Assembly (NCBI GenBank): GCA_019419405.1
Contig: DYAA01000207.1
Coordinates: 1-21,208 of the forward strand
DNA length: 21,208 nt
Source of the DNA: Collinsella sp.
GTDB taxonomy: Bacteria; Actinomycetota; Coriobacteriia; Coriobacteriales; Coriobacteriaceae
Reading direction: 5' to 3'
A model generated the notes under the pieces. That model had not been told where the DNA came from, did not search any database, and worked only from the letters and a program-made list of their open reading frames with translations. Made by a program: the position numbers and the translations under genes. Below are positions 1 through 7,561 of the stretch, piece after piece (the first letter of the stretch is position 1; every line of letters starts with the position of its first letter).

Positions 1-3000
1 GCTGTAGAGTAGCTTAATGCCGCGCGGGCTCTGAGTCGCGTCCACGTGCTCCTGGATGAGCGCACGAATCTGTGCCAGCTCGCCGGCCGTCGGGGCCTTG
101 AGCTCAACGCTCTCGTGGTTCACGCGGGCATCGAGCGTGCCGTACTGATCGAAGACATAAGCCACGCCACCCGTCATACCTGCGGCGAAGTTCTGCCCGA
201 CCTCGCCCAAGATGAGCGCCAGACCGCCCGTCATGTACTCGCAGCCATGGTTGCCGCAGCCCTCGACCACCACCGTGGCACCGGAGTTGCGTACGCCAAA
301 GCGCTGGCCGGCCAGGCCGTTAATGAAGCCGCGGCCACTCGTAGCGCCAAAGAACGCAACGTTGCCCACGATGATGTTCTCGTCGAACTTGTAGGTCGCA
401 TGCGGGTTGGGGCGCACCGACACCTCGCCGCCCGAAAGGCCCTTGCCAAAGTAGTCGTTGGCGTCGCCGCACACGTTGAGCGTAATGCCGCGCGGCAGGA
501 AGGCGCCAAAGCTCTGACCGGCCGAACCATCGCAATCGATGGTGATGGAGCCGGCGGGCAGGCCCTCGGGATGCGCCTTGGTCACCGCGTTGCCCAAGAT
601 GGTGCCCACGCAGCGGTTGACGTTGGCGATATCGGCGCGGAAGCGAATCGGGCGCAGGTGCGCACGGGGATCGGCCGTATAGGGCACAAACAACGTGGAG
701 TCGAGCGTCTTGTCGAGCTCGCTGTCCGCAGCCATCTGGGGCAGGAAGTGACGGCCGTCGGCACCCGGGATATGGGCACCAAACTCACAGGTCGCGCTCG
801 CCAGCACGGGCGACAGATCGAGCAGGTTGGCCTTGCGGTTGCCCGGGACCTCAATCTGGCGCAAGCACTCGGGATGGCCGACCATCTCGTCGACGGTGCG
901 GAAGCCCAGGCTCGCCATGACCTCACGCAGCTGCTCGGCAACAAAGAGCATAAAATGCTCGACGTGCTCTGGCTTGCCGCGGAAGCCGCGACGCAGGCGG
1001 CAGTTTTGCGTAGCGATGCCGGCCGGGCAGGTATCCTGCTGGCAGTCGCGCTGCATGAGGCAGCCCATGGAGATGAGCGGCATGGTCGCAAAGCCAAACT
1101 CCTCGGCACCCAGCAGGCAGGCGACGGCAACATCGGTGCCGTCCATGAGCTTGCCATCGGCCTCGAGCACCACGCGTGAGCGCAGGCCGTTTTGCAGCAG
1201 CGTCTGCTGGGCCTCGGCAAGGCCAAGCTCCAGCGGCAGACCGGCGTGCCAGATCGAATCGCGCGCCGCAGCACCGGAGCCGCCGTTGTGGCCGCTGATC
1301 AAGATCTTGTCGGCGGCACCCTTGGCCACACCGGTGGCGATGGTGCCGACGCCGGCCTCGCTGACCAGCTTGACCGACACGCGTGCGCCGGGGTTGGCGT
1401 TCTTAAGATCGAAGATAAGCTCCGCCAGGTCCTCGATGGAGTAGATGTCGTGGTGCGGCGGAGGCGAGATCAGGCCGATGCCGGGCGTGGACTGACGGAC
1501 CTCGGCGATCCAGGGGTAGACCTTCTTGCCGGGCAGGTGGCCGCCCTCGCCGGGCTTGGCGCCCTGGGCCATCTTGATCTGAATCTCAAAGGCGCTGCAC
1601 AGGTAGCGGCTCGTCACGCCAAAGCGCGCGCTTGCCACCTGCTTGATGGCGGAATTCTTGGAGTCACCGTTAGCCAGCGGGGTCTCGCGGCGCGGATCCT
1701 CGCCGCCCTCGCCCGAGTTGGAACGGCCGTGCAGGCGGTTCATGGCGATGGCCATGCACTCGTGTGCTTCCTTGCTGATGGAACCGTACGACATGGCGCC
1801 GGTGTTAAAGCGGCGAACGATGTTGAGCGCGGGCTCGACCTCGTCGAGTGCCACCGGGGTGCGGCCGCCGGCATCAAAGTCCAGCAGGTCGCGCAGGCGC
1901 ACGGCACGGCCGGTGCGGTGCAGGCGGGCGCTGTACTCCTTAAAGGTGTCGTAGCTGTCCTCACGGCAGGCGGTCCGCAGCAAGTAGACAGTCTGCGGAT
2001 CGATGAGGTGATCCTCGCCGCCGAGCGGGCGCCACTTGGTCAGACCCAACGTGGGCAGCTGATCGGGAGCCGGGCTCTTAAGGATAGCGAGCGCGGCGTC
2101 GTAGCGCTCATTCTGCTCGCGCTCGACGTCCTCGACACCCATACCGCCCACACGGCTCACCGTGCCGGCGAAGTACGCGTTGACAAACTCCGGCGTAAAG
2201 CCCACGGCCTCGAAGATCTGCGCGGAGTGGTAGCTCTGCACCGTGGAGATGCCCATCTTGGACATGATGGAGACGATGCCGGCGGTCGCAGCCTTGTTGT
2301 AGTTGGCGATGCCCTGCTCGGCTGTCACGTCCAGATCGCCGTGCGCCGCCAAGTCGCGAATGCACGCATGCGCGTTGTACGGATAGATGCCGCTCGCGGA
2401 GTAGCCCACCAGCGCCGCAAAGTCGTGCGGGGACACGGCGTCGCCACACTCCACCACGATGTCGGCAAAGGTACGCACGCCGGCACGGATCAGGTGGTTG
2501 TGCACGCAGCCCACGGCGAGCAGCGACGGCACGGGCACCTCGCCCGCAGCGGCACGGTCGCTCAGCACCACGATGTTCACGCCATCGCGAACCGCAGCCT
2601 CGACGTCTTCGGCAAGCTGCTTGAGCGCAGCCTGCAGCGCGCCCTCGCCGGCATCGCGGCGGTAGACGGCACGGAAACGGCGGGTCTTAAAGCCCACGCG
2701 GTCGATGGCGCAAATGCGGTCGAACTCCTCCTCGCTCAGCAGTGGGCGCTCCAGGCGAACCAGCTGGCAGGCCGTACGAGAGTCCTCGAGCAGGTTGCCG
2801 TGGTTGCCCAGGTAGAGCGTGGTCGAGGTGACCATATGCTCGCGAAGGGCGTCGATGGGCGGGTTCGTGACCTGGGCGAACAGCTGATAGAAGTAGTCAA
2901 AGAACGAGCGCGTCTTCTTGGACAGGCAGGCCAGCGGCGCATCGATACCCATCGAGGCGAGCGGCGCCTTGCCCTGCTGGGCCATGGGACGCACGACTTC

Positions 3001-4455
3001 GTCAACATCATCCCAGTGATACCCGAGCTTGGCCATGCGCACGGCGGCGGGCACCTCGGTATCCTCGGCGGGCGTGGGCGCGACGGGCTTGTCGAGCGCG
3101 TCGACGGTCAGCGTCTCCTCGGCGATCCAGTCGCGATAGGGCTTTTCCTTGGCGTAACGAGCGCGCAGCTCGTCGTTGTAGATCACGCGGCCGCGGGCAA
3201 AGTCGACCTCGAGCATCTGGCCCGGCCCCAGACAGCCGCTCGTCAGGATGTTCTCGGGGCTCACCTCGATGGTGCCCACCTCACTCGCCAACATAAAGCG
3301 GCCGTCGCGCGTCACGTAGTAGCGAGCCGGGCGCAGGCCGTTACGGTCGAGGGCGGCACCCAGGGTACGGCCGTCGGTAAAGGCGATAGCGGCAGGACCG
3401 TCCCACGGCTCCATGAGCATGGACTGGTAAGCGTCGTAGGCGCGGCGCTCCTCACTCAGGCTGTCGTTGTGGTCCCACGGCTCGGGCAGCAACATGGACG
3501 CGGCACGCGTGAGCGGGCGACCGTTCATGACCAGGAACTCAAGCACATTGTCCAGAATCGCGGAGTCGGAGCCCTCGCGGTTGATGATGGGCATCACGCG
3601 CTCAAGATCATGCTGCAGCACGGGGCTGTACAGGTTGGGCTCGCGGGCGCGGATCCAGTTGACGTTGCCCTTGAGGGTGTTGATCTCGCCGTTGTGGATG
3701 ATAAAGCGGTTGGGGTGCGCGCGTTCCCAGCTGGGCGTGGTGTTGGTGGAGTAGCGCGAGTGGACGAGCGCCACGGCCGTCTTGACGGCGGCGTCGTTGA
3801 GATCGATGAAGAAGCGGCGCATCTGCGTGGCGACCAGCATGCCCTTGTACACGATGGTGCGCGAGCTCATGGAGCATACATAGAAGATTTTGTCGCGCAG
3901 GGCAAACTCAGCGTCGGCCTTCTTCTCGATGGTGCGGCGGCACACGTACAGGCGGCGCTCGAAGGCATCGCCGGCGGGCGTGTCGTCCGGACGGCCCAGG
4001 AAGGCCTGCAGGATAGTGGGCATACAGGCGCGGGCCGTCTCGCCCAGGTCGTGCGGGTCAACCGGCACCTCGCGCCAAAAGAGCAGCGGCACGCCGGCCT
4101 CGGCGCAGCCCTCCTCAAACACGCGGCGGGCATCCTCTACGCCCTTCTCGTCCTGCGGGAAGAACAGCATGGCCACGCCATAGTCGCCCTCTGCCGGCAG
4201 AATCTGGCCACACTTTTGAGCCTCTTTACGGAAAAAGTGATGCGGAACCTGGAACAGGATGCCGGCGCCGTCGCCGGTGTTCTTCTCGAGTCCGGTGCCG
4301 CCGCGGTGCTCCAAGTTGACCAGAATGGACAGCGCATCGTCCAGAATCTGGTGATGACGCTCACCGTTGATATCGGCAAGCGCGCCGATGCCACATGCAT
4401 CGTGGTCGAATTCGGGGCGATAAAGGCCCTGCTGCTGAGCGGAATCTGCCTGCAT
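1..4455 (-). CDS. gltB: Glutamate synthase large (alpha) subunit, 3' end cut by window edge
   Basis: Makes glutamate from 2-oxoglutarate and glutamine-derived ammonia in the cytoplasm, normally with the small subunit GltD supplying electrons; gltD is not in the window. The frame is open from the ATG at 4455 to base 1 (1485 codons). The family's N-terminal nucleophile is visible as Cys21 in HDACGIG, implying removal of a 20-residue propeptide. Next come the glutaminase domain (about 21-430), the central domain, and the FMN synthase domain with MSKMGIST, a PGEGGHLPG loop and SGHNGGSGAA. The 3Fe-4S cysteines are Cys1132, Cys1138 and Cys1143 (spacing C-x5-C-x4-C). The C-terminal Gly-rich beta-helix domain ends the visible part at HVDATQSPRG. 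Compared with the usual ~1510 residues, only about 25-30 are missing. A GGGGAGG ribosome-binding site lies 6 bases before the ATG. Identity is very secure; whether the electron donor is NADPH or ferredoxin cannot be read here. Confidence 0.97.
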   Translation of the reverse strand, partial: MQADSAQQQGLYRPEFDHDACGIGALADINGERHHQILDDALSILVNLEHRGGTGLEKNTGDGAGILFQVPHHFFRKEAQKCGQILPAEGDYGVAMLFFPQDEKGVEDARRVFEEGCAEAGVPLLFWREVPVDPHDLGETARACMPTILQAFLGRPDDTPAGDAFERRLYVCRRTIEKKADAEFALRDKIFYVCSMSSRTIVYKGMLVATQMRRFFIDLNDAAVKTAVALVHSRYSTNTTPSWERAHPNRFIIHNGEINTLKGNVNWIRAREPNLYSPVLQHDLERVMPIINREGSDSAILDNVLEFLVMNGRPLTRAASMLLPEPWDHNDSLSEERRAYDAYQSMLMEPWDGPAAIAFTDGRTLGAALDRNGLRPARYYVTRDGRFMLASEVGTIEVSPENILTSGCLGPGQMLEVDFARGRVIYNDELRARYAKEKPYRDWIAEETLTVDALDKPVAPTPAEDTEVPAAVRMAKLGYHWDDVDEVVRPMAQQGKAPLASMGIDAPLACLSKKTRSFFDYFYQLFAQVTNPPIDALREHMVTSTTLYLGNHGNLLEDSRTACQLVRLERPLLSEEEFDRICAIDRVGFKTRRFRAVYRRDAGEGALQAALKQLAEDVEAAVRDGVNIVVLSDRAAAGEVPVPSLLAVGCVHNHLIRAGVRTFADIVVECGDAVSPHDFAALVGYSASGIYPYNAHACIRDLAAHGDLDVTAEQGIANYNKAATAGIVSIMSKMGISTVQSYHSAQIFEAVGFTPEFVNAYFAGTVSRVGGMGVEDVEREQNERYDAALAILKSPAPDQLPTLGLTKWRPLGGEDHLIDPQTVYLLRTACREDSYDTFKEYSARLHRTGRAVRLRDLLDFDAGGRTPVALDEVEPALNIVRRFNTGAMSYGSISKEAHECMAIAMNRLHGRSNSGEGGEDPRRETPLANGDSKNSAIKQVASARFGVTSRYLCSAFEIQIKMAQGAKPGEGGHLPGKKVYPWIAEVRQSTPGIGLISPPPHHDIYSIEDLAELIFDLKNANPGARVSVKLVSEAGVGTIATGVAKGAADKILISGHNGGSGAAARDSIWHAGLPLELGLAEAQQTLLQNGLRSRVVLEADGKLMDGTDVAVACLLGAEEFGFATMPLISMGCLMQRDCQQDTCPAGIATQNCRLRRGFRGKPEHVEHFMLFVAEQLREVMASLGFRTVDEMVGHPECLRQIEVPGNRKANLLDLSPVLASATCEFGAHIPGADGRHFLPQMAADSELDKTLDSTLFVPYTADPRAHLRPIRFRADIANVNRCVGTILGNAVTKAHPEGLPAGSITIDCDGSAGQSFGAFLPRGITLNVCGDANDYFGKGLSGGEVSVRPNPHATYKFDENIIVGNVAFFGATSGRGFINGLAGQRFGVRNSGATVVVEGCGNHGCEYMTGGLALILGEVGQNFAAGMTGGVAYVFDQYGTLDARVNHESVELKAPTAGELAQIRALIQEHVDATQSPRGIKLLYS

Positions 4456-4639
4456 CGCGATCCTCCCCTAGATATTTAGACAGTCAGTTGAATAGGCATA
4501 GTAGGAGCATCGTCGGCCCGTTGTGTTTCCCACCCGTTTCGAAACAATCGCGTAACGCACGCCCTACGAGTGGACACCGCCGACCTCAAGGGCGGCAACA
4601 AGGCGCCCAAGTTCGGCTTGTAAGCTCACCGCTTCAAAC

Positions 4640-4777
4640 ATCTCAATCTGTAACAGGAGGAACCGATTTTGGCGCCTAGATGTTACAGATTGAGATTTTC
4701 TGCGGGACGGTTTTGGTTTGTCTCGATCTGTAACACGAAGGGTCGGTTTTGGCGGCAAACTGTTACAGATCGAGACA
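4640..4777. repeat. Two-hairpin palindromic repeat (REP-like), copy 1
   Basis: Two long inverted repeats stand in tandem. The first has perfect 16-bp arms at 4640-4655 and 4681-4696, the second perfect 17-bp arms at 4719-4735 and 4761-4777; each spacer is exactly 25 nt and contains CGRTTTTGGCG. The arms read TCTCRATCTGTAACA and its complement. A second copy of the pair lies at 7049-7185. The element occupies the divergent gap between gltB and gpmA (4456-4914, 459 bp), upstream of both genes, so it is unlikely to be a terminator. In the rest of that gap I see the gltB ribosome-binding site, a weak gpmA promoter candidate, and nothing else convincing. Confidence 0.85.
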
Positions 4778-4833
4778 TTTCGGCAGCCCCCTTTCACCAT
4801 CCCATTCAAATACAACAATTTTGTTAGACTTGG

Positions 4834-4862
4834 TTAACTTTTAAGCTTAAAACGGGTATCCT
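4834..4862 (+). promoter_or_regulatory. Candidate gpmA promoter
   Basis: TTAACT (4834-4839) and TATCCT (4857-4862) are separated by 17 bp and match the sigma-70-type hexamers at 4 of 6 positions each. They lie just upstream of gpmA in a locally AT-rich stretch, after the palindromic repeat. The match is modest and is a guess from spacing and position. Confidence 0.3.
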
Positions 4863-4914
4863 TTGCGGCGTCAAGCAAACGGCACGCACACCGTGCCAGA
4901 TCAAGGAGGCCCCT

Positions 4915-5688
4915 ATGGCGCACCAAGCAGACCAGCAGACGATGCAACTCGTCCTTATCCGTCACGGAGAGTCCGAGTGGAACAAGCTCAACCTGTTCAC
5001 CGGCTGGACCGATGTTGAGCTCACCGACACGGGCCGCGAAGAAGCCGCGGCAGGCGGCCGCGCCCTCAAAGAAGCCGGTTTCGACTTTGACGTCTGCTAC
5101 ACTTCGCGCCTCAAGCGCGCGATCCACACCCTCAACATCGTGCTCGGCCAAATGGATCGCGAGTGGCTGCCCGTCATCAAATCCTGGAAGCTCAACGAGC
5201 GCCACTACGGAGCGTTGCAGGGTCTCAACAAGGCCGATGCCGCAGCGGAGCACGGCGACGAGCAGGTGCTCATCTGGCGCCGCTCCTTCGATGTCTGCCC
5301 GCCGGCACTCGAGCCGGACGACGCGCGCGATCCCCACACCCAGGAGCAATACCGTGATGTCGCGCCCGATCAGCTGCCCTATACCGAGTGCCTCAAGGAC
5401 ACGATCGCCCGCGCCTGGCCCTATTTCGAAGACGAGATTCGCCCCCAGATGCTCGCCGGCAAGCGCGTACTCATCGCCGCACACGGCAACTCCCTGCGCT
5501 CACTCGTCATGAAGCTCGAGCACCTCACGCCCGAGGAGATCCTCAAGGTCAACATCCCCACCGGCGTGCCGCTCGTCTACACCTTCGACACCGATTTCAA
5601 CGTCCTCGACAAGCGCTACATCGGCGACCCGGCGACCATCGCCGCCAAGATCGACGCCGTGGCCAATCAGGGCAAAGCGCACAAGTAG
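4915..5688 (+). CDS. gpmA: 2,3-bisphosphoglycerate-dependent phosphoglycerate mutase
   Basis: Interconverts 3- and 2-phosphoglycerate in glycolysis through a phosphohistidine intermediate. The 257-residue protein has the histidine-phosphatase signature LIRHGESEWN with catalytic His17, the NERHYGALQGLNK block with the proton-donor Glu95, and the second active-site His190 in AAHGNSLRSL. Length is close to the usual 247-250; the extra residues are a short N-terminal tail before QLVLIRHG. The start is chosen because AAGGAGG (4903-4909) sits 5 bases before the ATG; a later ATG at residue 10 has no such site. The gene is first of a same-strand pair with mntH, 75 bp downstream, with no terminator visible between them. 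The long insert around 100-150 (WRRSFDVCPP) is the mark of the cofactor-dependent type rather than of shorter phosphatase relatives. Confidence 0.96.
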   Translation: MAHQADQQTMQLVLIRHGESEWNKLNLFTGWTDVELTDTGREEAAAGGRALKEAGFDFDVCYTSRLKRAIHTLNIVLGQMDREWLPVIKSWKLNERHYGALQGLNKADAAAEHGDEQVLIWRRSFDVCPPALEPDDARDPHTQEQYRDVAPDQLPYTECLKDTIARAWPYFEDEIRPQMLAGKRVLIAAHGNSLRSLVMKLEHLTPEEILKVNIPTGVPLVYTFDTDFNVLDKRYIGDPATIAAKIDAVANQGKAHK

Positions 5689-5763
5689 CCCCAACCCAAA
5701 TCCGACGCGTGGCGCCGCACGACCCAGATGCGACGTCACGCCGCCCATACGCAGGAGCGCACC

Positions 5764-7020
5764 ATGCTCAACCATCTCAAACAACACTTTGGCTCCCGAC
5801 GCACCGGTGGTCACGGAGGCCTAGACATTGCGCGGCATATCGGCCCCGGGCTGCTCGTGACCGTCGGCTTTATCGACCCGGGCAACTGGGCCTCCAATAT
5901 GGCCGCGGGCTCGCAGTTTGGCTACGCGCTGCTGTGGATCGTCACGCTGTCCACGATTATGCTCATTGTGCTGCAGCACAACGCTGCGCACCTGGGTATC
6001 GCCACGGGCGCCTGCCTTGCCGAGGCCACGACACGTTACCTCCCCCGCTTCGTTGGACGCACGGTACTCGCCAGTGCCTATCTCGCGACTGTCGCCACCG
6101 CCATGGCCGAAGTCCTGGGTGGCGCGATTGCCCTTCAAATGCTCTTTGGGCTGCCCGTGCGCGCGGGCTGCGTCATCGTGGCGGCAGTATCGATGGCGAT
6201 GCTCATGACGAACTCCTACAAGCATGCCGAACGCTGGATCATCGCCTTCGTAGGCGTGGTAGGACTCTCGTTTTTGGCCGAGCTTGCACTAGTCAAGGTC
6301 GACTGGCCGCAAGCCGCCGCAAGCTGGATCACGCCTAGTATGCCCACTGGCTCTGCCGCGATTATCGTGAGCGTTCTGGGTGCGGTCGTTATGCCACACA
6401 ACCTTTTTCTGCACTCCGAGGTCATCCAATCCATGCACTTCGAAGGCCAAGGCGAGCAGGTTATCGAAGAACGTCTGCGCTACGAGCTCTTCGACACGCT
6501 CTTTTCGATGGGCGTGGGCTGGGCAATCAACTCGGCCATGGTCATCCTTGCCGCAACGACCTTCTTTGCGCACGGCATGGTCGTAGACGACCTCGCCGTC
6601 GCAGCGGCCACGCTCTCCCCCATCTTGGGCCCGGCGAGCTCGACCATCTTTGCGGTAGCGCTGCTGTTTGCGGGCCTCTCGAGTAGTGTGACGGCGGGCA
6701 TGGCGGCGGGCACCATCACCGCGGGCATGTTCGACGAGGAATACGACATCCACGACCGACATTCCTCGATCGGGGTGGCGGCCTGTTTCGTCGGCGCAGT
6801 GACGGCGTGCCTGGTCGTCCCAAATCCTTTTGAAGGTCTCATCTGGAGTCAGGCGCTGCTGTCGCTTCAGCTGCCGATTACGGTCTTTGTGCTCATACGG
6901 CTCACCAGCTCACGCCGCGTCATGGGCAAATATGCCAATTCGCGCCCGCTCAACGCGCTGCTCGTAGGGATCGGTGCCATCGTGACGATTCTCGATGTCG
7001 TGTTGTTGACAGGGATGTAA
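5764..7020 (+). CDS. mntH: Nramp-family divalent metal (Mn/Fe) transporter
   Basis: Proton-coupled uptake of Mn2+ or Fe2+ across the cytoplasmic membrane. The 418-residue protein is hydrophobic throughout, with about eleven predicted membrane segments. Both metal-site motifs of the Nramp family are intact: DPGN at residues 38-41 in the first segment and MPHN at 210-213 in the sixth. The methionine in the second motif is the residue associated with transition-metal selectivity rather than Mg2+. The ATG at 5764 is preferred because AGGAG (5753-5757) lies 6 bases before it; an in-frame ATG at 5728 lacks a site and would add an unconserved basic tail. No obvious MntR- or Fur-type box was seen in the 75-bp gap behind gpmA, so transcription from the gpmA promoter is plausible. 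The gene is followed by repeat copy 2. The Nramp call is secure; which metal is preferred is inference. Confidence 0.93.
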   Translation: MLNHLKQHFGSRRTGGHGGLDIARHIGPGLLVTVGFIDPGNWASNMAAGSQFGYALLWIVTLSTIMLIVLQHNAAHLGIATGACLAEATTRYLPRFVGRTVLASAYLATVATAMAEVLGGAIALQMLFGLPVRAGCVIVAAVSMAMLMTNSYKHAERWIIAFVGVVGLSFLAELALVKVDWPQAAASWITPSMPTGSAAIIVSVLGAVVMPHNLFLHSEVIQSMHFEGQGEQVIEERLRYELFDTLFSMGVGWAINSAMVILAATTFFAHGMVVDDLAVAAATLSPILGPASSTIFAVALLFAGLSSSVTAGMAAGTITAGMFDEEYDIHDRHSSIGVAACFVGAVTACLVVPNPFEGLIWSQALLSLQLPITVFVLIRLTSSRRVMGKYANSRPLNALLVGIGAIVTILDVVLLTGM

Positions 7021-7048
7021 TGGGGCGGGGCACCTACTCAGGCAAACG

Positions 7049-7185
7049 TCTCGATCTGTAACATCTAGACCCGCTTTCGATGTCTAGATGTTACAGATTG
7101 AGATCTTCTGCCGGACGGTTTTGGTTTGTCTCGATATGTAACAAGTGGGCCCAATTTCCACCGTTAGATGTTACAGATTGAGACA
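7049..7185. repeat. Two-hairpin palindromic repeat (REP-like), copy 2
   Basis: Same architecture and orientation as the copy at 4640-4777. Hairpin one has arms at 7049-7063 and 7089-7103 (one G:T), and its stem extends inward through paired TCTAGA boxes to 21 bp. Hairpin two has arms at 7129-7143 and 7169-7183 with one G:T and one mismatch, extended outward by 7127-7128/7184-7185. Both spacers are again exactly 25 nt. The 55-nt centre (7089-7143) matches 4681-4735 at 52 positions. It lies between the convergent ends of mntH and the rubredoxin gene, in a 308-bp gap (7021-7328) that otherwise holds only the terminator at 7253-7288. Confidence 0.85.
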
Positions 7186-7252
7186 AAAGGTCGGCCGGAC
7201 TCACAACAGACAGGATCGGCCAACAGCAACCGTGATCCCTTGGGGACGGAGG

Positions 7253-7288
7253 AAAAGGGCCCCGGCCGAGAATTCGACCGAGGCCCTT
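7253..7288 (-). terminator. Rho-independent terminator after the rubredoxin gene
   Basis: On the minus strand an 11-bp stem (left arm 7288-7278, right arm 7265-7255, one G:T pair) with a 12-nt loop runs directly into four T residues. It lies about 40 bp after the rubredoxin stop codon. Confidence 0.75.
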
Positions 7289-7328
7289 GGACAGAGCTAT
7301 GCGTTGATACGAGCCGTGTGTCTGCGAG

Positions 7329-7472
7329 CTACTCCTCGACGAGCTCAAACTGATCGGGACCGACGCCACACACCGGGCACACATAATCCTCGGGCAGCTC
7401 GGGCGTATCGACCTCAACCTCGTAACCGCAAACGACGCACACGAACTTATACGTCTTCTTCTCCTCAGCCAT
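7329..7472 (-). CDS. Small rubredoxin-like protein (47 residues)
   Basis: A one-iron electron carrier judged by its two Cys knuckles: VCVVCGYE (Cys12, Cys15) and VCPVCGVG (Cys32, Cys35), which would hold Fe(SCys)4. The whole protein is only 47 residues, and the spacing between the two knuckles (16 residues) is shorter than in classical 52-54-residue rubredoxins; it resembles the C-terminal rubredoxin-like domain of rubrerythrin. Start: ATG at 7472 with GAGAGGAG about 6-7 bases before it. It follows the flavin reductase gene by 89 bp on the same strand, a combination that is a single fused protein in some anaerobes, so an electron relay from the flavoprotein to an oxygen- or NO-reducing partner is a reasonable inference. 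It has its own promoter candidate and a terminator. Alternative: a zinc ribbon, since the same cysteine pattern can bind zinc. Confidence 0.85.
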   Translation of the reverse strand: MAEEKKTYKFVCVVCGYEVEVDTPELPEDYVCPVCGVGPDQFELVEE

Positions 7473-7516
7473 GATGTTCTCCTCTCAAACGCGACTGGTG
7501 ATGTACTTCATTTATC

Positions 7517-7544
7517 AGTATAGATTCTCAATAATATAATGCAA
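7517..7544 (-). promoter_or_regulatory. Candidate rubredoxin promoter in an AT-rich island
   Basis: On the minus strand TTGCAT (7544-7539) and TATACT (7522-7517) are 16 bp apart. They lie in a strikingly AT-rich 60-bp stretch (about 7500-7560) in otherwise GC-rich DNA, between the flavin reductase stop and the rubredoxin start. Confidence 0.45.
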
Positions 7545-7561
7545 GTATTTTTAAAACATTT

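Noticed and set aside
1192..4479. A 1095-codon plus-strand open frame, with another at 46-1179, opposite gltB
   Set aside because: Both are antisense shadows of gltB, a result of high G+C at third positions. The translations are low-complexity, rich in Ala, Gly, His, Val and Arg, with no recognisable domain, while the minus strand encodes unmistakable GltB motifs.
4640..4777. The double hairpin as a bidirectional terminator
   Set aside because: This copy lies upstream of both flanking genes (divergent gap) and the stems are not followed by T-tracts.
5728..5763. An earlier ATG start for mntH
   Set aside because: No ribosome-binding site and an unconserved tail; the ATG at 5764 has AGGAG at good spacing.
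5388..6338. A 316-codon frame overlapping gpmA and mntH
   Set aside because: The Arg/His/Pro-rich translation is a frame shadow bridging two real genes in a different frame.
4640..7185. The repeated palindromes as a CRISPR array
   Set aside because: Only two units at each locus, the repeats are inverted pairs with homologous spacers rather than unique ones, and no cas gene is nearby.
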